A stretch of 64,000 nucleotides of DNA. Origin: Pseudomonas soli. GTDB taxonomy: Bacteria > Pseudomonadota > Gammaproteobacteria > Pseudomonadales > Pseudomonadaceae. Positions 43,998-51,468 of the stretch are shown here, piece by piece. The notes beneath the pieces were generated by a model. It was not told the origin of the DNA, did no database searches, and saw nothing but the letters and a program-made list of their open reading frames with translations. The translations under genes were made by a program, and so were the position numbers. Location: positions 186,001 to 250,000 of the forward strand of contig NZ_FOEQ01000005.1 of NCBI RefSeq assembly GCF_900110655.1. The letters are read 5' to 3'. Numbering within the stretch: the stretch's first letter is position 1; each line of letters begins with the position of its first letter.

Positions 43998-45355
43998 CCT
44001 TTCTCGGCGGCACCGGGACGGTGACCGGCAGCAAATTCCTGTTGACCCGCGACCGCACGCGGATCCTGGTCGACTGCGGATTGTTCCAGGGCTACAAGCA
44101 GTTGCGCCTGCGCAACTGGGAGCCTTTGCCGCTGGCACTACGGGCGCTCGATGCGATCGTGCTGACCCACGCCCATCTCGACCATAGCGGCTACCTGCCA
44201 GTGCTGGCCAGGGAGGGTTACCACGGCCCGATCTATGCCACCCCGGCAACCTGCGCCCTGGCTGAAGTGCTTCTTCTCGACAGCGCGCGACTGCAAGAAG
44301 AACAGGCCGAACATGCCAATCGCCACGGCTACTCCAAACACACGCCGGCGCGGCCACTTTATACCGAGGAGGATGCGAAGCGGGTATTGGCGATGTTGCG
44401 GCCGGTGGGACTGCACCAGGCAACGCCGATCGCGGAGGGCATGGACCTGCTGTTGCGTACGGCTGGCCATATCCTGGGCGCTGCGACGGTGCAGATCAGT
44501 GCCGAAGGGCAGACCTTGGTCTTCTCGGGTGACCTTGGCAGGCCGCAAGACCCGATCATGCGGGCGCCGGAGCTGATCCGCACGGCAGATGTGCTGTTGG
44601 TGGAGTCCACCTACGGTGATCGCCACCACCCGGCAGAATCGACCGAGCGATCTCTGGCCCAGGTCATCAACCAGACACTCCTGCGTCATGGCATCGTCCT
44701 GGTGCCTTCATTCGCGGTGGGACGCGCCCAATTGCTGATGTATTACCTCCACAAACTCAAGCGTGATGGGCTGATCCCGGATATTCCGGTTTACCTGAAC
44801 AGCCCGATGGCCACCGATGCGACCGCCCTTTATCAGCAGTTCCGAAATGAACACCGACTGTCGGCGCAGGAATGCGCCGCGATGTGCCAGGGCACACGGA
44901 TCATCCACTCGGTCGATGAGTCCCGCCACCTGGACCAGTTGCGCGAGCCGGCAGTGATCATTGCCGCCAGTGGCATGGCCACCGGTGGCCGGGTGCTGCA
45001 CCACCTGAAGGCACTGGCTCCCAACCCGCGCAACAGCATCCTGTTCTCCGGCTTCCAGGCCGGAGGCACGCGTGGCGCGGATATCGTCGCGGGCGCCCCC
45101 AGCGTGCGTTTGCAGGGCGAAGACGTGCCCATCCGGGCGCAGGTGCACACCTTGGAAAACCTGTCCGCTCACGCTGACGCCGACGAGATCATGGAGTGGC
45201 TGCGCGGCTTCAGCCGGCCACCGCGGCAGACCTATGTCATCCATGGCGAACCACACGCCGCCGACACCTTGCGCCGGCGGATCAGCCTGGAGCTGGGCTG
45301 GCAGGTGTGTGTACCGGACTATCAGGAAACCGTTGCCATCGACCCTGTGCGCTGA
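43988..45355 (+). CDS. MBL-fold RNA exonuclease/hydrolase (beta-CASP)
   Basis: The 455-residue metallo-beta-lactamase/beta-CASP protein has motif 2 VLTHAHLDHSGYLP (about residue 58), motif 3 GHILGAATVQI, motif 4 SGDLG and a beta-CASP region with VPSFAVGRAQLLMYYL. The C-terminal RMMBL part contains NLSAHADADEIMEWL. It resembles CPSF73/YsrA-like RNA-processing enzymes found beside universal stress genes in Pseudomonas. GGAG lies seven bases before ATG 43988. Confidence 0.92.
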   Translation: MQLTFLGGTGTVTGSKFLLTRDRTRILVDCGLFQGYKQLRLRNWEPLPLALRALDAIVLTHAHLDHSGYLPVLAREGYHGPIYATPATCALAEVLLLDSARLQEEQAEHANRHGYSKHTPARPLYTEEDAKRVLAMLRPVGLHQATPIAEGMDLLLRTAGHILGAATVQISAEGQTLVFSGDLGRPQDPIMRAPELIRTADVLLVESTYGDRHHPAESTERSLAQVINQTLLRHGIVLVPSFAVGRAQLLMYYLHKLKRDGLIPDIPVYLNSPMATDATALYQQFRNEHRLSAQECAAMCQGTRIIHSVDESRHLDQLREPAVIIAASGMATGGRVLHHLKALAPNPRNSILFSGFQAGGTRGADIVAGAPSVRLQGEDVPIRAQVHTLENLSAHADADEIMEWLRGFSRPPRQTYVIHGEPHAADTLRRRISLELGWQVCVPDYQETVAIDPVR

Positions 45356-45375
45356 GCACGGCGCGGGAGGTAGTC

Positions 45376-46020
45376 ATGAACACGAAAGCGCGAGCGAAAC
45401 TAAGGGCCTGGATGCATCGGCCCAGGGGCAGCCTTGGCTGGATCGTGGCCATCGCCGCGTTGCTCATGGCAGCCTCTGTCTACCGCGCCGTGAGCCCCAG
45501 CTGGCGCATGCCGATGCGTGATCCGGCCGTGCTCCTGAGCCTGCTGGCATTGTGCGCGTTGCTGGGCTGGGTCGTGCAGCGCGGAGTGCGCCGTACGGTC
45601 GGCAAAGCGATCTTCAACAGCCGGGAGACGGGCGGGCAGGCCAGACTGGCGTTGCTGCGCGCGATCACCCGGGAATCCAACACGCTGATGGTCATGCTGT
45701 TGCTCCTGGCGGTTCTGGGCAGTGCCACGGTATGGCAGGCTGGGCGCGCCGTGGCGCAGATCGTGGGAAACTGCTCGGCGAACCTGCAGGCACAGGTGCA
45801 GGTACCCGAAGAGGCGCGGCTTGCGGCGTTGGTTGGCAAGCCCGTGTGTGCCTGCCTGGCGCAAACCTTCCTGGAGCGCAATGGGGTGATCCGCCTGGCG
45901 TTGTTCGGGACACCGATGCAGCAGGTGAGTGGCCTGCGGGCGCTGACCGCCGCCGACGAGCAGCGTTGCCTCGCGCGGTTCGACCTGCTACCCGAGACAG
46001 GCAATTTGAACACGCCTTGA
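45376..46020 (+). CDS. Membrane protein of unknown function
   Basis: The 214-residue protein has three likely membrane helices (about 22-40 WIVAIAALLMAASVYRA, 53-73 VLLSLLALCALLGWVV, 104-124 LMVMLLLLAVLGSATVW) and a soluble C-terminal part with two cysteine sites, VGNCSAN and KPVCACLAQ. I do not recognise the family. GGGAGG precedes ATG 45376, 20 bases after the MBL gene, so it is likely the last gene of the usp-MBL operon. Confidence 0.78.
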   Translation: MNTKARAKLRAWMHRPRGSLGWIVAIAALLMAASVYRAVSPSWRMPMRDPAVLLSLLALCALLGWVVQRGVRRTVGKAIFNSRETGGQARLALLRAITRESNTLMVMLLLLAVLGSATVWQAGRAVAQIVGNCSANLQAQVQVPEEARLAALVGKPVCACLAQTFLERNGVIRLALFGTPMQQVSGLRALTAADEQRCLARFDLLPETGNLNTP

Positions 46021-46064
46021 CCACAAAGTGAGTGCTGTTGCCTGGACGCTCAATGAATGAAGGG

Positions 46065-46100
46065 GGCCGCACATGGCACGGGAGATTGCCATGTGCGGCC
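46065..46100. terminator. Strong hairpin between convergent genes
   Basis: Perfect 14-bp arms (GGCCGCACATGGCA at 46065-46078 and its complement at 46087-46100) with an 8-base loop separate the membrane protein and the convergent GNAT gene. There is no T-tract. Confidence 0.55.
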
Positions 46101-46121
46101 ACGCCTTGGGCCTGGCGCGGC

Positions 46122-46688
46122 TCAGAGGGTGAGGCGATGGATGACCTGGCTCGGGTCATCCGGGTCCGCGGCCGTGGTGAAGCCTGCTGCCTTGGCCAGG
46201 TCGCGCATTGGCTGGTTGGCAGCCGAGTCAATCGAGTACATCTGCCGAAAGCCCTGAGCCTTGGCGTGATCGATCAGGTGGCTGAGCAGGATTCGGCCTA
46301 GCCCATGATGTTGCCAACTGTCGAGTACCGTCACCGCGCACTCGCACTCAGCCTTGTCGGCACCGGCGGCATAGCGCGTAATGCCCACTTCCTGCAATTC
46401 ACCCTCGACGTGGGCCAGGGCGACGTAAGCAGCTTGGCGGTCCTCGTCGACCTTCATCAACTGGTCGAGCAGGGCGTCACTGGGTTCCTTGACCTGGCAG
46501 AGGAAGCGAAAGTGCCGCGATTCGGGCGACAAGCGTTCGATGAAGGCCTTTTCGCGTGTCCGGTCCTTGGCTTGCAGCGGCCGGACCAGCACGTGGGTGC
46601 CGTTGTCCAGGGCTTCGACCCAATGCTCGCCGGCAGGTGTCGGAAAGATGGATTTGGAGGGTTGACGTGAAGTCTCGGCGGGGGGCAT
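46122..46688 (-). CDS. GNAT-family N-acetyltransferase
   Basis: The 188-residue paralogue of the GNAT at 42341-42889 has the core CECAVTVLDSWQHHGLGRILLSHLIDHAKAQG (HHGLGR acetyl-CoA loop) and the shared start EHWVEALDNGTHVLVRPLQAKDR. GAGGAT lies eight bases before ATG 46688, and an Anr box lies 65 bases upstream. Confidence 0.88.
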   Translation of the reverse strand: MPPAETSRQPSKSIFPTPAGEHWVEALDNGTHVLVRPLQAKDRTREKAFIERLSPESRHFRFLCQVKEPSDALLDQLMKVDEDRQAAYVALAHVEGELQEVGITRYAAGADKAECECAVTVLDSWQHHGLGRILLSHLIDHAKAQGFRQMYSIDSAANQPMRDLAKAAGFTTAADPDDPSQVIHRLTL

Positions 46689-46752
46689 GGCAATATCCTC
46701 GGCAGTGATTGAACTAGGGAAGGTAAGCGTCGGCTGTGGACCTGAAGCAGGC

Positions 46753-46766
46753 TTGACCGTTGTCAA
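46753..46766. promoter_or_regulatory. Anr/Fnr box
   Basis: TTGACCGTTGTCAA, a near-perfect dyad, lies 65 bases upstream of the GNAT start at 46688. Confidence 0.75.
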
Positions 46767-46857
46767 GGTCGTGCACGACAACACCCTTGATCACGCCGCT
46801 GCCCGCCAGCAGCAGGTGAGATGGCTGGCCAGGCAACTGGGCGTTTCGCGCTGGGAT

Positions 46858-47283
46858 TCATTTGGCTTTCCAGTACTTCTGCATTTCCAGAAACAGGAAC
46901 GAGGCGGTCCAGGTGATCAGCACCAGGCCTGTCAGTGCCTGTAGGCCAGTGAGGTATTTCAGGTGACCGGTGGGCGCGATGTCGCCGAAGCCAATGGTGG
47001 TGTAGGTGGTGAAGGAAAAATAAACGCAGTCCAGGAAGCTCCCGTCGAAACTACCGCTGAGCGTTCCCCAGCCCTCGGCATGGGACATCAGGTAATAGGC
47101 CAGGGCAAAGCACCAGACCTCCACGGCATGTGCCAACAACGCGCCGAACACCCCCGCGACGATACGGAACCGACTCCACAGCCTCAGGCGCGGTAGCCAG
47201 TCATTCAAGCGCAGCAGGCATTCGTAGTGAATGACGACCACCAGGATCACGATCAGCATGTTGATCAGCGTGACAGTGAGCAT
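46858..47283 (-). CDS. Two-helix potassium channel family protein
   Basis: The 141-residue membrane protein has an N-terminal helix (MLTVTLINMLIVILVVVIHYECLLRL), a middle helix, then a pore loop and filter in FSFTTYTTIGFGDIAP (about residues 91-106), where TIGFGD is the K+ selectivity filter, and a final helix ending in LEMQKYWK. No regulatory domain follows. It may work with the universal stress proteins in membrane-potential control under low oxygen; that is inferred from context. Confidence 0.87.
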   Translation of the reverse strand: MLTVTLINMLIVILVVVIHYECLLRLNDWLPRLRLWSRFRIVAGVFGALLAHAVEVWCFALAYYLMSHAEGWGTLSGSFDGSFLDCVYFSFTTYTTIGFGDIAPTGHLKYLTGLQALTGLVLITWTASFLFLEMQKYWKAK

Positions 47284-47467
47284 CGTCGTTACTCGGGTCG
47301 GGGCTGCAGGGACACTGCATGCTGATGGTCAACTTGTCGCCGGTGGGGTGAAGGATCTGCAGCAGCAACGTCAAGCCGCCTCGGCGCTGTTTCTGCCCCC
47401 GGCCATGATGCGCTCGCGCGCAACAGTGTCCTGCTGCTTGTTTCTATCCCTGCAGCAGGCGAGGCGA

Positions 47468-47481
47468 TTGATAAAGGTCAA
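47468..47481. promoter_or_regulatory. Anr/Fnr box
   Basis: TTGATAAAGGTCAA fits the TTGAT-N4-(A/G)TCAA consensus; it lies between the divergent channel and YeeE/YedE genes. Confidence 0.75.
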
Positions 47482-47505
47482 ACCCGGCGAATCGACGCTG
47501 CACCG

Positions 47506-47519
47506 TTGACAAATGTCAG
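47506..47519. promoter_or_regulatory. Anr/Fnr box (one mismatch)
   Basis: TTGACAAATGTCAG lies 25 bases from the preceding box. Confidence 0.55.
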
Positions 47520-47783
47520 GCCGCTGGCGGCGCCGCTTCCAATACTCCGGGTCGGGCAGACCACCAAAGAGGCTCTACGCCGGGCAACCCGGAAAGCTCG
47601 CCACGGGGGATTCTGGATTTGCCTTTGCAGCAACGTGGCACGATTATCGTCCACGCGATCGCTTGCGTACTGCTCAGCTTGATCCTGCCTGGCATGAGCG
47701 CAGGTTCCTGGGCTGCCAGGTTGAGGCGCCTGCCTTGAGCTAGAGCCCGAGTCGCGCACGTCGCATTCCTTGAGGAGTTGAGC

Positions 47784-48209
47784 ATGAACGATTTTACCCC
47801 TTGGTCGTCCTTGGCAGGCGGCGCCATGATCGGTTTGGCCGCGGGGCTGTTTGCCGTGGCCAATGGGCGCATTGCCGGTATCAGTGGCCTGATCGGGTCG
47901 TTGTTGCAGCGTGGCGCAGAAGGGCGGGGCGAGAAAGCGTCGTTCTTGCTGGGGATCTTCGTCGCGCCGCTGCTGTGGCAGGTGTTTACGACGATGCCAC
48001 CTGTGCATTTCACCGCCTCGCCCTGGGCGCTAATGGTGGCCGGGTTGCTTGTGGGTATCGGCACACGCTATGGCGCAGGCTGCACCAGCGGCCATGGCGT
48101 GTGTGGGCTGGCTCGGTTATCGCCACGCTCTGCGGTGGCAACGCTGTGTTTCATGAGCGCCGGATTTGCCACTGTCTTTCTCCTTCGTCATGTCCTGGCA
48201 GGTGCTTAA
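47784..48209 (+). CDS. YeeE/YedE-family membrane protein
   Basis: The 141-residue membrane protein belongs to the YeeE/YedE (DUF395/sulphur transport) group. The signature [26 protein letters not shown] near residues 90-115 carries the conserved cysteines that handle thiosulfate in YeeE. About four helices are present. GAGGAG lies seven bases before ATG 47784. It pairs with the next gene as the two-component half-transporters of the PmpA/PmpB type. Confidence 0.9.
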   Translation: MNDFTPWSSLAGGAMIGLAAGLFAVANGRIAGISGLIGSLLQRGAEGRGEKASFLLGIFVAPLLWQVFTTMPPVHFTASPWALMVAGLLVGIGTRYGAGCTSGHGVCGLARLSPRSAVATLCFMSAGFATVFLLRHVLAGA

Positions 48210-48210
48210 C

Positions 48211-48627
48211 ATGCAGCGATTCATTGGTTTCCTCGCCGGGGCCCTGTTCGGCATGGGGCTGTTGGTGTCGGGGATGGCGAACCCTGCCAAGGTCCTTGGC
48301 TTTCTCGACCTTGCTGGGCAGTGGGATCCATCGCTGGCACTGGTGATGGTCGGCGCCATCGGCATGGCGTTGCTGCCCATGACGTGGGCACGGCGGCAAG
48401 CCGTGGCGTTGCTGGGAGGACGGATGCAGATGCCAACGCGGCATGACGTCGATCATCGGCTGGTCGGCGGCAGTCTGGTCTTCGGGGCCGGCTGGGGGCT
48501 TGCCGGCATTTGCCCTGGTCCTGCGTTGGTGCTGCTGGTGGGTGGGTATTGGCAGGCCTGGCTGTTCGTGGCAGCGATGCTTGCTGGCATGCTGCTGGTC
48601 AATGCCTTGGAAGTTTCACGCAACTGA
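48211..48627 (+). CDS. DUF6691/YeeE-YedE-family membrane protein
   Basis: The 138-residue membrane protein pairs with the preceding gene (two-base gap). It carries GALFGMGLLVSGMANPAKVLGFLDLAGQWDPSLALVM at the N-terminus and WGLAGICPGPALVLLVGGY near residue 95, with the conserved single cysteine of this group. Likely role with its partner is uptake of a sulphur compound such as thiosulfate. An alternative ATG at 48190 would overlap the upstream gene. Confidence 0.9.
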   Translation: MQRFIGFLAGALFGMGLLVSGMANPAKVLGFLDLAGQWDPSLALVMVGAIGMALLPMTWARRQAVALLGGRMQMPTRHDVDHRLVGGSLVFGAGWGLAGICPGPALVLLVGGYWQAWLFVAAMLAGMLLVNALEVSRN

Positions 48628-48883
48628 ACAAGGCAGTGCACCAAAGAAGTTGTCGCGACTTGAGCGCGAATGTGGCCATGCACGGGCATGCGTGATGGAA
48701 AGGTGAGGCCGTGCAGGTTTTGCACGTGGGGCACTGTGTGTGCTCGACCCGGGCTGGGATGCCAATGTCCAAGGCAAATAAGCAATGGCGCCAGAGTGCG
48801 CAAGAAACGGAGAGCATCCCCCCGTACCGCACCCGATAGTACCCGCGCACCCTGCAAATCACCTTCAGGACGAGGTACAGATC

Positions 48884-49648
48884 ATGCAACTGGCAGGCAA
48901 AGTGGCAATCATCACCGGTGCCAGCTCTGGCATCGGCCGTGCGGCGGCGAAACTGTTCGCCCGGCACGGCGCCAATCTGGTGCTCACAGCGCGGCGTCAG
49001 GCTGAGCTCGAGCAGTTGGCGGCGGACATCACGGCAGGCGGACACGGCCGGGTCTTTACGGTGGCCGGTGACATCACCGATGCGGCGCTGGCCAGGGAAC
49101 TGGTGGACGCGGCAGTGTCGCGCTTCGGTGGCCTCGATATCGCCTTCAACAATGCAGGCACCCTCGGTGAGCTGGCTGCCGTTCCCGAGCTGACGCTGGA
49201 CGCCTGGCAACATACCTTGCACACCAACCTGACCAGCGCTTTCCTCTGCGCCCAGGCGCAGATTCCGGCGCTGCTGGCCCGTGGCGGTGGCTCGCTGATC
49301 TTCACCTCGACCTTCGTCGGCCACGCGGTGGGTATGCCGGGCATGGCTGCTTATGCGGCCAGCAAGGCGGGCCTGGTCGGCCTGGTCCAGGTCATCGCGG
49401 CGGAGCAGGGTGCCCTCGGGATACGCGCCAATGCGTTGCTGCCGGGCGGTACCGACACGCCGATGGGCCGCAGTGTGATGAGCAGCCCCGAGGCCCAGGC
49501 CCATGTCGAAGGGTTGCACGCCCTCAAACGCCTGGCCAGGCCGGAGGAAATCGCCGAGGCGGCACTGTTCCTGGCCTCGGACGCATCAAGCTTCATGACC
49601 GGGTCGGCGATGGTGGTGGATGGCGGGATATCGGTGGTGCGCGGCTGA
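48884..49648 (+). CDS. Short-chain dehydrogenase/reductase
   Basis: The 254-residue classical SDR has the cofactor motif TGASSGIGR (residues 11-19), NNAG (about 90) and a catalytic tyrosine-lysine pair in AAYAASKAGLVGL (about 159). The catalytic-serine strand reads SLIFTSTFVG. Residues ARRQAEL after the second strand suggest NADP preference. GAGG precedes ATG 48884. Substrate unknown. Confidence 0.9.
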   Translation: MQLAGKVAIITGASSGIGRAAAKLFARHGANLVLTARRQAELEQLAADITAGGHGRVFTVAGDITDAALARELVDAAVSRFGGLDIAFNNAGTLGELAAVPELTLDAWQHTLHTNLTSAFLCAQAQIPALLARGGGSLIFTSTFVGHAVGMPGMAAYAASKAGLVGLVQVIAAEQGALGIRANALLPGGTDTPMGRSVMSSPEAQAHVEGLHALKRLARPEEIAEAALFLASDASSFMTGSAMVVDGGISVVRG

Positions 49649-49831
49649 GGCGCGCCATAATATGTCATGCTGGGGCATATCACCCTTTTCGGCATTGCAG
49701 GTCCACCGCCTGCTCGGCGCTATGGCGTGCACGTCAACGTCGGTCACAGTGACAATATGAAGGTCCGCGACCCCTTTCTGCACCTGCTCGACAGCCACTG
49801 AGCTGTCGAGCAGGCGCGGGCCGTGGCTACT

Positions 49832-51034
49832 TCAATCGGCCTGCTTGGGCGCAAATCGCAGGATCAGGCAGGCGATGACTGCCGACAGCAACGAGCCCAG
49901 CAAGATGCCGATCTTGGCTGCATCGATCTTCTCGGCCTGGCCCGGGAACGCCAGTTCGCCGATGAACAGGCTCATGGTGAAGCCGATACCGCAGAGCATC
50001 GCCACGCCGTAGATCTGCAGCCAGCTGGCGCCTTGGGGTTTGCTGGCCAGGCCGGTCTTGACCGCCAGCAGCACGCCACCGAATACACCGAGCTGCTTGC
50101 CCAGCAGCAGGCCCAGGGCAATGGCCAGCGGCAGTGGGGCGAAGATGTCGTCAAGGCCCAGGTCGCCGAACGACACCCCGGCGTTGGCAAAGCCGAACGC
50201 AGGCACGATGAGGAAGCCGACCCATGGCGCCAGGCCATGCTCCAGCTTGAGCAGCGGGCTGGCCTCGCGGGCCTCGCTGCTGCCTGTGCTGTACGGGATC
50301 AACAGGGCGCCGACCACGCCGGCGATGGTGGCGTGCACGCCTGACAGCAGGGTCACGTACCACAGCGCGGCCACGCCGATCAGGTAGGGCCACAGGCTGA
50401 CCACGCGCAGGCGGTTGCAGGCCAGCAGGATGGCGATGATGCCGGCGGCACCAGCCAGTGCCAGCAGGTTCAGCGACGAGGTGTAGAACACCGCGATGAT
50501 TGCCACCGCGCCCATGTCGTCGATGATCGCCACCGACACCAGCATTACCTTCAGTGACAGCGGCGCATGTCGTCCGAGCAGGGCCAGGGCGCCGACGGCG
50601 AAGGCGATGTCGGTGGCGGCGGGGATCGCCCAGCCGTTGGACAGCCCGGGTTCACCGCCTGCCACCGCCAGGTATATGAGCGCCGGCACGGCCATGCCCA
50701 TCAGTGCTGGCAGTGCCGGCAGGCGGCGCTGCTCCCAGCTGGCCAGGCGGCCGTCGACCAGCTCGCGCTTGATCTCCAGGCCTACCAGCAGGAAGAAGAT
50801 CGCCATCAGACCATCGTTGATCCACATGTGCACGGTCATCGGGCCGAGTTTCTCGGTCAGCACCGGGCCGACGGGCAGGTGCAGCAGGTGCTGGTAGGCG
50901 CTGGCCCAGGGACTGTTGGCAATGACGATGGCCAGCGCGGCGGTGAACATCAGCAAGACGCCGCCGGCCGCTTCGGTGGCCAGCAGGTGACGCAGCATGG
51001 AGCGCGGCTTGAGGGTAGGAAGGGGTGCAGTCAT
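49832..51034 (-). CDS. nhaA: Na+/H+ antiporter NhaA
   Basis: The 400-residue antiporter has about twelve helices. The key aspartates lie in PAATDIAFAVGAL (about residue 145) and VSVAIIDDMGAVAIIAVFY (about 176-177), matching the D133 and D163/D164 sites of E. coli NhaA. The C-terminal GIGFTMSLFIGELAF contains the conserved lysine-helix neighbour. GAGGA lies eight bases before ATG 51034; another in-frame ATG at 51052 places that site inside the gene. The family exchanges Na+ for H+ at high pH or salt. Confidence 0.95.
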   Translation of the reverse strand: MTAPLPTLKPRSMLRHLLATEAAGGVLLMFTAALAIVIANSPWASAYQHLLHLPVGPVLTEKLGPMTVHMWINDGLMAIFFLLVGLEIKRELVDGRLASWEQRRLPALPALMGMAVPALIYLAVAGGEPGLSNGWAIPAATDIAFAVGALALLGRHAPLSLKVMLVSVAIIDDMGAVAIIAVFYTSSLNLLALAGAAGIIAILLACNRLRVVSLWPYLIGVAALWYVTLLSGVHATIAGVVGALLIPYSTGSSEAREASPLLKLEHGLAPWVGFLIVPAFGFANAGVSFGDLGLDDIFAPLPLAIALGLLLGKQLGVFGGVLLAVKTGLASKPQGASWLQIYGVAMLCGIGFTMSLFIGELAFPGQAEKIDAAKIGILLGSLLSAVIACLILRFAPKQAD

Positions 51035-51468
51035 GTAACGGTCCTCGTTCATGGCATCACCCTCGCAATGGCAGTGGCGTGGCGGACAACGGGCACGGCG
51101 GGACGCTGGCTCCGGACTGGGCGGGCCACTGCGGCGAAGGGCGAGAAGAAGGATGGGGAATGCGGCACGGCAACCCACGCCGTGAAGACACGGGGCAGGA
51201 AGGGCCATGGGGAATGGAGGCATGCGTGCAACATGGACAAATCTCACGGAAAACAAATGAATGTTCTCCGTATTCGGGAAGGCTCCCGGGCGCACGCAGC
51301 ACACGCCAGGCGGTCATTCTAGCTATCCGATCGCAGGAATGCGTCAACATTTTGCGTCCAAATGTTGCCAGGTCAAGGTGGGGCAGCCCGGTATCGGCCA
51401 TGGCCAGAGGGCCCCACGCTTTGGGCCCACTCGTTACCTAGGCTGCCTGCATTCACATCGAAAACCTG
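51035..51468. other. 434-base region upstream of nhaA
   Basis: It contains the nhaA leader and the 3' flank of the subtilase. On the minus strand a long GC-rich leader with short hairpins precedes nhaA, but I cannot assign it to a known Na+ or nhaA riboswitch class. No supported ORF. Confidence 0.4.

Larger units (their letters stand above)
47284..47783. other. 500-base divergent intergenic region
   Basis: It holds two Anr boxes (47468 and 47506) but no ORF with a credible ribosome site. One frame ending near 47739 encodes a hydrophobic stretch (TIIVHAIACVLLSLILPG) without a clear start, so a small or decayed gene cannot be excluded. Confidence 0.5.
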
